From Oscarella lobularis (lineage: Eukaryota; Porifera; Homoscleromorpha; Homosclerophorida; Oscarellidae), in the NCBI RefSeq assembly GCF_947507565.1, contig NC_089179.1, positions 1,488,681 through 1,552,680 on the forward strand: a stretch of 64,000 bases of DNA, in the 5' to 3' direction. Every line of letters begins with the position of its first letter. The first letter of the stretch is position 1. The notes under the pieces were generated by a model. That model searched no databases and was not told the DNA's origin. It saw only the letters and a list, made by a program, of their open reading frames with translations. The position numbers and the translations under genes are program-made. This document shows positions 52,418 to 63,386 of the stretch, one piece after another.

Positions 52418-52846
52418 ATGTCCTCGCCGAAAATCGCACCAGAAATACTCAAAATGCTCGAGCTAGCGAAACCGACGTTTCGCGACGGACTTTGGCGCAA
52501 GCCGGCAATCAGTGCCATGCATCTGGCTCGCTTGAGAAACCAATTCGTCTCCGTAGGCTATCATTGGCCCCAGAAGCCTCTGCGAGACCGAACGAAAGAC
52601 CTCCCAGCAAAAGGTCGAAAATGGGAGCGAGAGAGCGACGCTCGGATGGCCAGAATCGAGGAAAATCTCTCGAAAATGCCGTCGATCATCGACGAATACA
52701 AAGCAGAGACGAAATCGAAGAGAAAAAAGGCGAGCAACAAGGAGTTGACCGATCCGTCGAAAGTGCTGGCGGCGATGAAGAAGAGCAGCAAGAAAACGAC
52801 AAAAGAACTGACAAAGATCCTAGAAAGACAAAAATCAAATAAATAG
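52418..52846 (+). CDS. Small basic protein, possibly a mitochondrial ribosomal protein
   Basis: This is an intronless frame starting MSSPKIAPEILKMLELAKPT. It contains WRKPAISAMHLARLRNQFVS and a basic C-terminal half with a helix ENLSKMPSIIDEYKAETKSK. The pattern (Trp-Arg-Lys-Pro near the start, then a KMPxxI helix) faintly recalls mitochondrial large-subunit proteins such as mL59 or mL64 (CRIF1). I cannot assign it firmly. The pairing with LLPH on a shared promoter is consistent with a ribosome role but does not prove it. Confidence 0.55.
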   Translation: MSSPKIAPEILKMLELAKPTFRDGLWRKPAISAMHLARLRNQFVSVGYHWPQKPLRDRTKDLPAKGRKWERESDARMARIEENLSKMPSIIDEYKAETKSKRKKASNKELTDPSKVLAAMKKSSKKTTKELTKILERQKSNK

Positions 52847-52914
52847 ATAAAGTATTAATTAATTAGAATCTCGTTAGTAGGTGAACTTCTAACGTTGATC
52901 ACATATTGAAAAGT

Positions 52915-53676
52915 CTAACTCGAGCACTTTCCTCGAAACGTCAGTGCCAGATCTTTTAGTAGCGTCGTCATTTCTCGTTCGTCGTCAGCAAACTTGTCTG
53001 ACAGTTCTCTCAGCGTCACAGCAATTCGCCGTTCTCGAATGTGTTCTCGTCGAATTGCGTGAAGCCAATCGTGTCGCGCTTTGTCGGACACAATGACCAA
53101 AGATCGACGTGGTAGTTTCACGAGAATCTCTACGGTTTCTGCACCGTCGTCGCGCGTGAACGTCAAATACGTATCAGAAAGAAGATTCAGAGTGACGAGC
53201 CTTTCTCCCCATAGCCATTCATCGTCAATGTGAGGATCAATGGACGAACCTCGGGTAGGCAAATATTCCAAGTTGCAAAGCTCGACGGGGACGAAGGACG
53301 CCAGTAGAGGCATTTTCCACATTCGTTCCACTAATGACTTGCTGAACGGCGGCAAGCCGGAAAATGAACCGATTTTGATTTTTCGTTTTTTGAAGTTAGG
53401 CCTGGGACCGAAGTCCTGTTTTCGTCGTCCCGATTGGGACTCTTTCCACTCGTTGTCGTCGATTTCGGCTACGATCGCTCTTTCCGCGTCTTCGTCGACG
53501 AAATCGTCGAAAATGGCGATTCCGTCCAAGTTCAGCTCGTCTCGCGATTTATTTCCGGCGTACACGTAACGCTTCGAGCACGACGTGCCAACCGAACGTC
53601 CATCCCGTCGTCCTTCTTCACACAGGAGACAAGAACGGATCCCTGTACAGCCGCAAAGCCGATCAGTCGTCATCAT
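52915..53676 (-). CDS. ALKBH4: Alkylation repair homolog 4 (Fe(II)/2-oxoglutarate dioxygenase)
   Basis: This intronless dioxygenase gene encodes about 253 residues. The Cys-rich N-terminus (CGCTGIRSCLLCEEGRRD) is typical of ALKBH4, followed by GIAIFDDFVDEDAERAIVAE. The metal-binding HxD lies in SSIDPHIDDEWLWGERLVTL, and the distal His and 2-oxoglutarate Arg in ARHDWLHAIRREHIRERRIA. ALKBH4 has been reported to demethylate actin and to act on N6-methyladenine (family knowledge). A Met pair (MMTT) leaves a one-residue start ambiguity. Confidence 0.88.
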   Translation of the reverse strand: MMTTDRLCGCTGIRSCLLCEEGRRDGRSVGTSCSKRYVYAGNKSRDELNLDGIAIFDDFVDEDAERAIVAEIDDNEWKESQSGRRKQDFGPRPNFKKRKIKIGSFSGLPPFSKSLVERMWKMPLLASFVPVELCNLEYLPTRGSSIDPHIDDEWLWGERLVTLNLLSDTYLTFTRDDGAETVEILVKLPRRSLVIVSDKARHDWLHAIRREHIRERRIAVTLRELSDKFADDEREMTTLLKDLALTFRGKCSS

Positions 53677-53783
53677 CTATCGCACGCTAATGGGGAAGAG
53701 TCCGCGAGATTTTTTTGCGACAGGGAGTGAATGCTAACACCAATACACACGATGCCTTAGGCTACGACATAAACTACTTTGTT

Positions 53784-56013
53784 TCAGTGCTTCTTGCATC
53801 CTTCTATTTCCTGCCCAGTGGCCACGTATCTGTCTCTTTCCTTATGAATAACTGCAACCACCTTTCAAAGACACAAGATAGTGGTGTGGTGCAAAGTCAA
53901 AGCAATCAGTACGCACTGACCTCTTTTACTGCTTCTTCGAGCGTTTTCTTTGCCTTCTCTTTTGATCTTTGATGCCCTTCGTAGTCTTCCTTAAGCTAGG
54001 GTATCACAACTCCTTTATGAATCTAAATCAATTTCTCGTATCTAGTCTCTGGTGCACCTCTCTTTTCAGTTTTTCGCTTTCCAATTTGAGCTCGTCAATT
54101 CGTTTCTGATTCATTTTCTTCACAGTTTCCAATCCAGCGAGCTCCCTTCAACAAACCTGGTTCACTCTCTGTCTCTAAACGAAACGCACACTAACTCGGA
54201 ATATTGATCTTTTTCTTTTTTATCCGCCATCATTCTCATGTCGACTTGCGCCTCCAGCTGAGCCTTTCTCCTTCTCATCGCGTCAACATTTCGTCGACTG
54301 TGCTGTATAGAAAAAAGCGCGACTTCAGATATTCAAGCTTTTGTGTACAGTATCATAATCAACAAACCTCATCATCACCAATGGACTTCTTGAGGTCTAA
54401 TTTCAACGTCGCTTCCCTTTCCTCCAAATCGTTCAACATTTGCTGCTGAGCCGATCTATCCTGCTCTCTCTCCTTGACGCCTCTCATCAGCGTAAAACAC
54501 TTCGCATTCACCTGTAAGCGCATCAAAGAAAAAATTGTAATGGAGGAGAAGATTTGATGAATGTGCGCAAACCTGATTGGCAATCTCCTCCATAAACTGC
54601 ACGCTGTTGGTCATGTCGCGAATCTGCTTGTCGTTTTCCGATCTTCTCTTGACGAGGGCAAACTGCTTCTGCTTCATTTGCTCGATCTCCTGTACCCACC
54701 CAATCGCGCGCACGATTGACCTTCTCGCCCAGGCGCAATCCCATTAGCAATCCCATCAGCTTACATCTTTGACGCGGTCCGGGGAAGAAACGACGCGAGA
54801 CGACAACGATTCAATCTCTTCCTTGGCTTCCATCAGCATGACCTTCAGGTGAGCCTAAACGAAAAAAAATGAATACTGAAATCTTTCTCTTTATAGTCGA
54901 ACCTCCATGTCGACGTTCTCCTGAATTTCCGTCTTCATCTTGTCTCTCTTGGCAACAAGGGCCAACTAGGATAGACGTTAATTAAGGACTCTTTTCGTAG
55001 CCTAGCAACTGGGACACCTGTTCTTCATTCAATGCAGCCACTTTTGCGCCGAGAGCTTCATTCTCTTCAACAATTTCAGCTCGCCGTGCTTCATCCCTTT
55101 TTCTCAAATTTCTAAAAAATTTAGAATGAATTCGCGAAAATGCGTTAATTAACGAATTATTTACTTGAGTGCCCCAACTCTCTCCTTCAGCTTTTCTTTC
55201 CTCGCTCTCAATAACTGCAGCTGTTCCTCTTTCGCATTCTAAAACAAAACAATGATATTCGACACCACCCTCGCCGCTTTCTAATTAGAATAACGTACAA
55301 GAGTTCCCTGTGCTTCATCATGATCCTCGTCGTATCGCTCGCAAAATTTCAAAAAGTTCACAATACCACTAGAATAGAAATCTTCTTTGATAATTAATTA
55401 AGCCATTGCTTTTTTCATGTCAAGGCACCTCAAAATGTAACAGAGTCCTTTCCTGTCTAAAGGCGATGCAATGCTCAACGAAGCGAGAGACAAAAGAGCT
55501 CTATTAGTACGCACTTGGACTCCACAGATCTTCGATACTAATGGTATCAGGAGAAATTCCCGCAGCAGAAACCAATTTCCGTCTAAAAAAATTTTTTTGA
55601 AAGGTATCAAGAAGACTAAACACTGAACCGTACACGTCTTTGAGAAACGTCAATTTCATCAAACTCTCTTGATACAATTCGGGGTGTTCGAGATTTTCGA
55701 CGAAAGGTATCTGCGCACAAAGGCGAGAGCGCGCCCGTCGCGCCAGCGCGAAGATGAAAAAGCCGTTACTGTACCTGCCCCGACATTGGGCATCCTACGA
55801 CCAGCTCGAAGAGTTCGGCAAATAGACGAGTAACGCTGCGCGTCTGCAAAAGCGAAGATCGGACTCCGGCGAGCCCATTCCGTGGATCGCGCTTACGGTT
55901 GGAGATTCGATCTCCGCTAGTGAAGGATGGAACGACGTCCCAACCTTCTCAAATGAAGACTTTAAGAAGTCGTAAATCTTTTGCGACTTGAGCAACGGAA
56001 AGCGTGTGGTCAT
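53784..56013 (-). CDS. NUF2: Kinetochore protein NUF2
   Basis: NUF2 is part of the NDC80 complex, which binds microtubules at kinetochores. Exon 1 (MTTRFPLLKSQKIYDFLKSS) and the following exons (VTRLFAELFELVV, IPFVENLEHPELYQESLMKL, then SIEDLWSPSA and RRILSGIVNFLKFCERYDED) form the calponin-homology-like head. The phrase LSGIVNFLKF matches the NUF2 signature LSGIINFIHF. The rest is a long coiled coil over many short exons (LQLLRARKEKLKERVGALK, AHLKVMLMEAKEEIESLSSR, VSSPDRVK like SPEKLK of NUF2, EREATLKLDLKKSIGDDE). It ends VAVIHKERDRYVATGQEIEG at the stop 53784-53786. Some internal coiled-coil exon edges are uncertain. Confidence 0.75.
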
Positions 56014-57312
56014 GGCGCTTGAAACGATTTTCCCTCCAGCGTTCTCTAGGCATGCGCGGTAGTTGTTTATCTATCTGCGTATTTAATCTCTCATGCGCGC
56101 GAAAATGCATCGAGATCTCCGAGAACGGGCCGCGCAGGGACTGCATCTATTAGTGTATATATGGTAGTCCCAACGACTAATAGTAGGACGATATTAGGAC
56201 TGGGGCCCCCTTCCGCCACGTGGCTGCTACAAGTTACGAAAATGCGTTGTTTGACCGCCAGAAGGCCAAAAAACGCGTTCTTTTGACTTGGAGAACCTTT
56301 TAAAAAGTAAAAAACTCGACACCCGATATCAAACCACACAGAAGACGGTGCTATGGAGGTTTATCCGATATCAGAATGCCTTGCTCTCGTCATTGCTAGG
56401 AAGGCAATCCATGCCCTTGTCAAGTGAGGAAATTGACCAGCCACCGGGCTATAATGGTCACACCTTGGGGAGAGTTACCTGCTCCCTTCTATCCTAGCTC
56501 TGAGAACTCTGATTGTTGATGTACGAGCTGGCTATTTATACTCGGAGAGGCGGGGCCTAATTTCTATCGCAGCTTTACAGCAAGAAAACGCGCATCGTTT
56601 CGAATTGGAAACCAACTCGAATCGACTCAAAATTGGATTCTACTATCGTTTCGGACAAAATTTCGTCGCTATTCGGTTTCTATACACGAAAAAATGGTGG
56701 ACGGAGGAGGAGCTAAGAGAGAATGATATCATAGTATGACATCATTGTCTGATGCAAGAGGATTACCGCCATTACGCTTACGCTATGAAACGCGTCCTAG
56801 TACGGTCCTACGACGAGCAAAAGCGCGGAATAGGTTCCAAAAAATGAATTCTATGCTATTCTAGAAACGCTCGGTCGCTACTCGACGCGAAAAAGCGAAC
56901 GTATGCGTAGTGACGTTCAGCATGCTTGGTCAGCAAAATTCAAACAAGATGGCTGCCGGCTCTCGAACGGACGTTCGCGGACAATCTGTAGCGTTTCTCT
57001 GACTGTTACCGAAGCCCTCGACTACACTACGCATTTGCGAACCGAACGACGAGCAAGAATCGCTCATAATCGATTCAAACGCACGACAATATGGCCGCCG
57101 TTGTTACAGATCGCTTCGCTCGACGTTGTGGAAACATGAACGAGGGAAGGTGTCCAAACGTCTCTTAGGAGAGTCGTCCCCACTTTTTAGCCAAGGCCAT
57201 CATTATCTAGTCTATCACGCTAATCAACTCAATGTTTATAAATGGGAAGGCATGATACAGAAGTTAAAAAACGCCGACCTTAGCTAATAATGTACATTCC
57301 TTCTAATTACAC
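56014..57312. other. Intergenic stretch, no gene recognised
   Basis: Near the NUF2 start lies GCATGCGC (56050-56057), an NRF1-type half palindrome. Further on are CpG-rich sequence, an AT-rich patch (57170-57310), and scattered short frames with no protein-like features. I see no tRNA, repeat array or coding exon. Confidence 0.45.
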
Positions 57313-60298
57313 TTAGGTTTGCGCAACTAGAGATAGTTTGTGCCAATAGACAAATCGCTTGCCTGGATACTTCAACGTGCTATACCAATGAGAAAGCGCC
57401 AATCCAGTTCCTTTTGAATGCAGCTGAACTCCACCTAAAATTTCCTTTACAAATATTTCCATGCCAATCTCGTTTGTCTTCTACCAATAAAATCATTGTG
57501 ACGTGCAATGTCGTGATCCCAAACGGTAAGATCAAGTTTTCTTGAAGCGAGCTCGTTCAATTCCACGTCGTAAAAAAATTCCTGCTGAAATTTCTGTACT
57601 ATATTTTATATGACTAAAATTGGCACACCTTGTTATATTCCGGATTCAGAGTCTTCTTTGCCACGTACGTCTTCTGTTTGGTTTTCTTGTTCTTGTCAGG
57701 CAAAAGATAACTGTCATAGAACGACTCTTAGGGCTAGAACATACTCTGGTTTGGAGGTCTACTCACCACTTGACATAGGGGTCTGCCAGGCCATTGGAGT
57801 CCATTGGAGGCAAGCCAACCGCTTGAAGGATTCCGACCACAAGCTTCTTCTTATCCGTTTGATACTGAAGAGATACTTGAAGGGCACCTCTGTCGTGCTG
57901 CAGAGGAGCCTAGGGGATGGCATGAAAAACCAACACGAATAAAATACAATGTAATAATTCTCACTGTGTCACGCTCCGTCTACCACAGAAAAAAAGAAAA
58001 GATCCTTTAGACAAATGAATCCCGGAGGCTGTCTGGCATTTCTTACCAAAGCAATCTTCTCCAAATGTTTGACAAATTTCTCGTCCTTGTTCTTCGGAAG
58101 GTTCTTGAGAGGAAGGCGCGTTTCTCCGATGCACTGAAATTGATGGGTGACTGCGCTACGATGGTACACACTCAAGCTAAAAAATGAAACCGAATCAATG
58201 AGCGCGCGCGTGCAGTTGGCGTACAGTTACCGCAGAGTCTTCTCCTTCCAGTCTTCTTCGGTCACCCCGGGAAAGAGGAGTCGATCGTTATAGACTGGGC
58301 TGTCGTTTTTCGTTCTCACGCCGGTCTTCAGCTCTCTCGACTAAACAAAAATATTTTTATATGAAAAAAAAAGAGTTTATTTTCTTGTCTCTCTGTTTAC
58401 CTGCATGTGACCCGGTAGAAGATGAAGTTTGACGAAGGAGTTGATAGGACCGCTATGACCAAACATTTTCAGTCCCTACAAAGCAGAACGATACCGTGGA
58501 AACCCATCCCAAACGACAATGCGCATACTCACAGTGCACTTTGTAACGCGAACGCACAAATCCTTCTTCTCAAAGTCATACAGCACACCAAAATACACGG
58601 CTCCAAATCGGCTTCCAGCTGTAGAAAAACGCTCCGAATGGCAACACGCTCTCGCCGCGTACGCGTCGACAAACCTCCAACATCTGAATCAACGTCGTCT
58701 TCCTGACTCACACTGATGCCTTTGTCGGCCTGCACTTGCTTGAACAACTCGTCGACGTCGATATCTTCCTCGTCCTCTTCGTCATCGTCCTGTTTCTTCT
58801 GACTCGTCTTCGCAACGCTCTGCTTACTTCCGAACATCTGAAGCCGATCGGCGTCTATCTTGTCTCGCCAGCCGCCGCCGCCGCCGCCGCCGCCGATTTT
58901 CTGACTTGGAGTAGCCAACGCTCCGTTTTTCTTAGTACGGAGTCCTTCAACGTTGCGAGTGCCGTGCGGAGACGACTGGCGACTCGACGACGACGACAAT
59001 AGAGGTTCTGGTCTGATAGCATTGCCGTCGATTTCGTCGGCGCTCGTCTGTCCTCCAAATTTCCTTCTCCTGGCCTTTGAGGGAGTGTTGCCACCCAGGC
59101 TAGTGGAACTCGGCGAAGGCGAGCGATTGAGTGCTATCGGTCGCAAGTTTGTGTCGCTGACCGCTAAGGGAGTTCTTCTGAGGGGATGAGCATCTTGGGA
59201 AGTAGAGTCGGCTCGACAAAATTTTTTGCCGTAGACCGGGGTACCAGGAGGGCGCAGAAAAAAATTATCCAATTCGTTTTCGCTTGAAGACTCGGGCTCG
59301 TCACTGCCTATTGGGGGAAAGAAGTGGCAAACCAGTAGAGAGAGAATACGAAAAAGAATACCATCGTCTAATAAAACATCAGCAGGACTTTGAGACTAAA
59401 AACGACAAAGAGTATTTATTTTTTTGCAAATAATCGATAAGCGTACCCGACGCATTTGAGTCTGCCTTAGAGATTCACTCTTCACGTACGTCGGCAATTG
59501 GCCATAAAACCAGGCGCCGGTCTTCTTCCACAGCTTCAAGAAAAAGTGAACAAGTGCTCTCATCTAATCCTATGTATGTCCGCAGCACCTCTCTCATCTC
59601 TTCGCACAATTTACACACCACAACTATTTCCATAGTCGTCTCATCTCGCACTCCGCTTCCACATTCGTTGCACACGCCCTACAAGCGAAGCACTTAGCCT
59701 GTGCCTACATGACTGGTCCACCTCCTACACATGTAGAGACTCTAACAAAATTCAATATTTATGCCTCTAATGAGTTTAATTAATCTACGTTTCCCAAGTG
59801 GGGACACCGGTGCTAAAATTTTAGGTTTTCAACTATCTCTCCGCCCCCTAGCACCTTGTGACAAGACGAACAGACGAGCGACGATTTTCCGAACGCCTTG
59901 ATACTATCGCCGCACATCGCGCACTTGGCGAAGCCGTCGAATGACGTCTTCTTCATATTTTCCACTCGGTTCACCAAGCGCCTAAAAATAGACCCGATCC
60001 CTTTCCTCTCTCTCTCCTTTTTCCTACTGTTCCCTCACCCGATGCGTTCCTGTTCGATCAGATCGTCCTCGACGGCCCTTCGAAGGACATCTTCGACGAG
60101 CTGCTTCTCGGCATCGCTCAGGCCTTCGACAGCGCCCCGATCGAGATCGGTCGTTCGCGTCGACCAGCCAGCTTTGATCCTAAACTCGTTTTGGGGCGGT
60201 GGGCACTCGCGCCGGGAGACTGTGTCGTACCTGGATCGCAATGCGAGCTCTCTGTCGTCCGGACAGGTCCATTTCGACGACGACGATCGGTTATCCAT
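57313..60298 (-). CDS. Rabphilin-3A-like Rab effector with zinc finger and C2 domains
   Basis: The N-terminus (from 60298) has the Rab-binding helix [20 protein letters not shown] and a FYVE-type zinc finger with paired Cys motifs: [50 protein letters not shown] Ser/Pro/Gly-rich linker with polyGly follows ([13 protein letters not shown]). Two C2 domains follow. The first reads [55 protein letters not shown] and [13 protein letters not shown]. The second reads [45 protein letters not shown] and [10 protein letters not shown], ending KLSLVAQT. This is the layout of rabphilin and DOC2-type vesicle-tethering proteins, which bind Rab3/Rab27, Ca and membranes. Confidence 0.75.
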
Positions 60299-60366
60299 CT
60301 TTTGAGGGCTCTTTTGCGACAGTTCACGGACCGGAAATCAACACTTCAAAGCGCCCGGATGTTTGA

Positions 60367-62287
60367 ATGAGCGACGAAGAAGAGAGACTCGACGCCGTTC
60401 GCGCTCGACCGATCGTTATACCGGACGGAGTTATAGCGAGTCGAGCCGACCAAGGTCCGCTTGTCTTTGATATAAACGCGGACGCTGACGTTGGCGAGAG
60501 AAAAGAAGAGGAAGCGTCAATTTCCGACCTTGACAACGACGACGACGACGAGCGGCACGAACTCGACTTGACGCCTCCAGACATTAAATTCTCGCGTCTG
60601 TGGAATAAGCACCGAGCGCTGGTACGACGAGGCTCGCGAGAAGCGAGCACTCGTTGTCTCGTTCGTTGTCTCGCCTTGGCGCGAATATTGCACGGGAATC
60701 GTCACTGGCAGCTGGGCAGGGTTCACGCCGAACTTGCCGATAATTATTTCAGCGTTAGAGGTGCGTAGATTACTTCCGGAAGTGACGTGAAATTTTTTCG
60801 TATTTTTAATTAGGTATGGAGAGCCAAGCTGCGAAGCACGGAAAACTGGCTATTGATATCGCTAGCGAAGCTTACCAAGGACTCGATGCAGACGACTCGA
60901 AGCATCTGTTTGACGTGATGTCCGTACTTGTATTGGGCTACTTTGTTCTGGGTCAGGCACTACGGAGTCAAGCTCAGTAGGCGTCGAGCAGAATGCTTCT
61001 GTGTTGATTCGAGTTGCTGTCTTTTTTTGAAGGGAGTCTCGAGCGGAAGATGCTCTCCTAAAAGCATACAAGTTTGTCAAGGAGCTACGATTCAAGAGCG
61101 ATTATCCTGCAGAACAAATGAAGCAGTCTGTCAGAATCCTGGTCACTTTGGCGCTGTAAGAATTGCATCTTATTTCTTACCTTGTTTGATTCTTTCTGCA
61201 GGTGTTGTTTGCAGTTGAAAAAGCACGATTCTTGCCAGCGCTATTTGGATGAAGTACGACTCACTTGCTTTGACTGAGAAGTTTGCCGACGCGCTTTCTT
61301 ATCGTTAGGCCCTTCAACTTGGACTCAAGTTGTACGGAGAAGATAGCGTTGAACTGATCGAAATCTATCAAACATTAGGAAAAGTTAGTAGTCAAGAAAC
61401 GCTTATATGCATAGCTACACTGCTACGTTCTATAGTCAAAACAGGCTGAAAGCGCGGGAGCAGGAATCGACGATCTCACAACTGCGTACTCCATTGCATT
61501 AGAAAAGTAATCAATTCTTTATTTAGTGACCCTTACACGTGTTCTTTCTTTAGATGTGGAGACTGTTCCGAAGAGGTGGCATCGACTGCTCATTCTCTTG
61601 CCATTGCATTCACGTCGCTTGGAGACGACGCTGGAACCAAAGCAGCTGAGCGCTACCTAATCGAATCTCTCGGAGCGTATAAACGTCTGCACGGCGCAAG
61701 ACACGCAAAGGCAATATCAGCTCAAGAAGAATTGTGCCGTCTATTGCTGCGAACAGATCAGCATCAAGTTAGTACTGTAGAAGGGATGGCTTACTAGAAA
61801 AACATCTTTGGTTCTGCTTTTACAGAAAGCTGCAGAACAACTTGCTAGTATCATTGAAGCAAAGAAAGCCAAATATGGTGACCCAAGCGAAGAGGTACGA
61901 GTACTTAGAGAGGTCAAATTCAAACTTTAGATTTTTCCTATACAGCTTGCATCCACGTATAAATTATCTGCAACTCTTTCCTTATCAAAGGGCCAGCTTG
62001 ATAAGGCGGTACAGCACTATCAAAAGGTGAATTAAACTAGTTTTTGGAGAGGAGGCAGTCCTGACAAACTTATCTTAGTGCCACGCAATGATGAAGACGG
62101 TTTTAGGTGCTAATCACAAGAAAACGGTACAAATAGCTGAAACAATTAACATGCTATCAAAGTAAGGAGTAAAAAAAGGCTCAACATCAGCAAACGAATT
62201 GTTTAATTTAGATCGACAGTGGCAAATTCTGTCTTCGGAAAAAGCAAGCTCGAACAAAGACCCAGATTTAGAACAGTAGTAAAATAG
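60367..62287 (+). CDS. TTC23: Tetratricopeptide repeat protein 23
   Basis: The N-terminus is acidic (MSDEEERLDAVRARPIVIPD). TPR-type helices follow: REASTRCLVRCLALARILHG, HWQLGRVHAELADNYFSVRG, MESQAAKHGKLAIDIASEAY, ALQLGLKLYGEDSVELIEIY, DLTTAYSIALEKCGDCSEEV, YLIESLGAYKRLHGARHAKA, AEQLASIIEAKKAKYGDPSE, LSLSKGQLDKAVQHYQKCHA. Spacing and wording parallel TTC23 (for example REAVHCIALTRLVYG and NLAYGYLTLRG in the human protein). TTC23 localises to the EvC zone of primary cilia and affects Hedgehog signalling (family knowledge). TTC23L is the alternative. Confidence 0.78.
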
Positions 62288-62376
62288 TCAACCTGAAACC
62301 TGAAAACGAAAAAAAAAAAACTCACACATATTAAGAAAAACGGTCTATGTTCTTAAAACACATCGAGCAACACTCC

Positions 62377-63318
62377 TCAAAGATCGAGAAGATTTTCCAC
62401 CGATCCGGGATCGGCTTGATCTTTGACGTCGTCGAAATTGAATTCATCCGGATCGTTCATCGTATCGGACGCGAGCAAGTCCGGATGAGAGCGAGCCCTC
62501 GCAAACTCGGAAAATCCGTCGTCGACGTTGAGATGAGCGGGAACGGCGCTCGGAGGTTTTTTCTCGACGGGCGGCGTCGAAACGGGCGAAGGACCTTTCA
62601 CCGGAACGCGTTTGATGCGCAGAGATGCGGGAGACGACGGCGGCGGCGCTAGCGCGGGCGCCACGAGCCCCGACGGCACGGCAGACGCCGGTTTGTCTTT
62701 CTTTTCGACGAGCGGCGAGTTTTTCGGGCTAGCGCGCGCGACTTCCGCCGCCGCTTGATCTTTCGCGCGCGCCATCGCCGGCGAATTGTTCGCGCTGCCG
62801 GAGCGTTTTTGCTTGTACTGCCACACGCGGTAGGCAATGTTGAACGCCTTCGAGACGGTCATGCACATTGCGCGAACTTTCTTCGCGCTATCCGCCTTGG
62901 TCACGTGCACCTTCATCTTTCCCGTGTCCGCCTCCTTAGCAACGAAAGCGAATGCCGTGTCGTAGTGCTTGTCCGTGCCGCAGTACGAGATTCGATGTAG
63001 GGGAATCTCGTCTACGGTCATTTTCGTGCGCAAATCTTTGACTCTCAGGCTCTTATCGGTGACAGCGAGTGACATGGGAGTGCCGACTTTCCACGAGTTC
63101 GCCTCCGCTTTGCGAAAGACGGTGCGTAGCACTTCGGTCGTGCAGTCATTTCCCATGCCCGTCGGATGATAGCCGGATCCGAGATAGACGACGTGAAAAT
63201 TGATGCCCTTCGCGAAGGGATCGTCGTCGGCGGCGGAAGCCAAGTCATAGCTCTCCCTGCCGAGCTTCTTCTTTATCGCTTTCGGACTGTCCCGGATCTT
63301 CTTCGCAATCGACGACAT
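62377..63318 (-). CDS. PTB-domain clathrin adaptor (LDLRAP1/ARH-like)
   Basis: A PTB/PID domain begins GINFHVVYLGSGYHPTGMGN and continues MSLAVTDKSLRVKDLRTKMT, EIPLHRISYCGTDKHYDTAF, AFVAKEADTGKMKVHVTKAD, VRAMCMTVSKAFNIAYRVWQ. HRISYCxxDKxxDxxFAF is close to ARH (YRISYCTADKMHDKVFAY). The Pro/Ala-rich tail ends with a clathrin-box-like NLLDL. It also has an acidic stretch DPDEFNFDDVKD that could bind AP-2. It should link NPxY receptors to endocytosis. It is a single exon starting at 63318; a longer in-frame start (63372) exists. Confidence 0.75.
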   Translation of the reverse strand: MSSIAKKIRDSPKAIKKKLGRESYDLASAADDDPFAKGINFHVVYLGSGYHPTGMGNDCTTEVLRTVFRKAEANSWKVGTPMSLAVTDKSLRVKDLRTKMTVDEIPLHRISYCGTDKHYDTAFAFVAKEADTGKMKVHVTKADSAKKVRAMCMTVSKAFNIAYRVWQYKQKRSGSANNSPAMARAKDQAAAEVARASPKNSPLVEKKDKPASAVPSGLVAPALAPPPSSPASLRIKRVPVKGPSPVSTPPVEKKPPSAVPAHLNVDDGFSEFARARSHPDLLASDTMNDPDEFNFDDVKDQADPGSVENLLDL

Positions 63319-63386
63319 CGAAGAAGCCTTAGGGTGTCGTAGAGTACGGTTGCGTTCGAAAAATAACAACACGAGACCGAGAACGC

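Noticed and set aside
62305-62325. A-rich run after the TTC23 stop as a retroposed poly(A) tail
   Set aside because: TTC23 has introns, so the run is just 3' flank and no target-site duplication was seen.
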